Part shown: positions 63,851 through 64,000 of the stretch, in pieces
Numbering within the stretch: the stretch's first letter is position 1
Layout of the letters: every line of letters starts with the position of its first letter
Assembly (NCBI GenBank): GCA_963819115.1
Contig: CAWFUR010000012.1
Span: forward strand, 186,001-250,000
Length of the DNA stretch: 64,000 nt
Direction: 5' to 3'
Source: JACVRW01 sp963819115
GTDB taxonomy: Bacteria; Actinomycetota; Thermoleophilia; Solirubrobacterales; Thermoleophilaceae
The notes under the pieces: generated by a model
Told to the model about the DNA's origin: nothing
The model's input: only the letters and a program-made list of their open reading frames with translations
Database searches by the model: none
Made by a program: the position numbers and the translations under genes

Positions 63851-64000
63851 ATCCGGCTCGCGCTCGCCGCGCAGGACGTGGAGGTCCACCTCCACGCAGT
63901 CGATTCCGCGCGCCTCGGCCAGGACGCGGGCCTGGGGCTTGATCACCTGTGCGGCGAGGATCCCGCGGCAGCGGCCGAAGCTGGGCTCCCTGCAGATCCG
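63830..64000 (-). CDS. nucS: Endonuclease NucS, C-terminal part (runs off the window)
   Basis: The last 56 codons read RICREPSFGRCRGILAAQVI, KPQARVLAEARGIDCVEVDL and end in LTLFAG. The block RGILAAQ-x-IKPQARVLAE-x-RGI is the catalytic-domain end of NucS (EndoMS), the mismatch endonuclease used by actinobacteria and archaea that lack MutS/MutL. The N-terminal dimerisation domain lies beyond base 64000. The stop at 63830-63832 overlaps the ppk2 3' end by 21 bp in convergent orientation. Confidence 0.8.
   Translation of the reverse strand, partial: RICREPSFGRCRGILAAQVIKPQARVLAEARGIDCVEVDLHVLRGEREPDLTLFAG

Overview
The window is very GC-rich, densely packed DNA with many GTG starts and ATGA/GTGA gene overlaps. 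It also carries a NucS-type mismatch endonuclease, an F420/LLM-type oxidoreductase and many actinobacterial paralogues. This points to a free-living soil actinobacterium. The gene style resembles Thermoleophilia/Solirubrobacterales, which is an inference because no marker gene was compared.

Region 1 (1 to about 21.56 kb) is a candidate tRNA-associated genomic island. It begins at a tRNA-Arg(ACG) gene, and the last 44 bp of that tRNA (32-75) are repeated exactly at 21518-21561. Inside are truncated gene remnants (TOPRIM nuclease, alpha/beta hydrolase, MarR, metallopeptidase, ferric reductase, FtsX permease, IS481 transposase). Intact genes include a secreted propeller protein, an ECF sigma factor split by a frameshift from its anti-sigma domain, an RHH/PIN toxin-antitoxin pair, a NarL-type two-component system with a receiver-only partner, and a ferredoxin plus ferredoxin reductase. 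An OmpR-type two-component system sits beside an ApbE / ferric-reductase-like / small membrane protein operon, followed by a heavy-metal P-type ATPase. Four copies of a motif GTAAG-N6/7-YTGACC-N5-CTTACC lie in the promoters around the OmpR system and look like its binding sites.

Region 2 (19.4-24.1 kb) holds two diverged copies of a three-gene cassette, one on each side of the right-hand tRNA repeat. The genes encode a cobalamin-binding protein with the CarH-type W-x9-EH light-sensor signature fused to a GGDEF diguanylate cyclase, an ABM-fold monooxygenase-like protein, and a small protein of unknown family. The cyclase is intact in the right copy and broken in the left. A decayed tyrosine recombinase lies between them.

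Region 3 (24-48 kb) looks like ordinary chromosome. It contains an NADH:ferric-reductase-like flavoprotein, cupin/VOC/SDR enzymes, a beta-lactamase-fold hydrolase, a LURP-one protein, and glnK-amtB (AmtB with a His-to-Glu change in the twin-His pair). A second ferredoxin/reductase pair, a PilT ATPase, two crotonases, a MarR-MFS pair, an Ada-Ogt fusion, a second MFS pump, a CPA1 antiporter and a MerR-MFS operon follow.

Region 4 (48-64 kb) begins with an unassigned, strongly base-paired RNA element at about 48156-48345 on the + strand. It continues with a Baeyer-Villiger-type monooxygenase and its TetR regulator with two palindromic operators, an Fpg/Nei glycosylase, a neutral ceramidase-like enzyme coupled to a FUSC-type membrane protein, an aldolase-sugar kinase pair, a Tat-exported amine oxidase, YceH and NUDIX proteins, MsrA, a P450 coupled to an LLM oxidoreductase, PPK2 and the 3' end of nucS.
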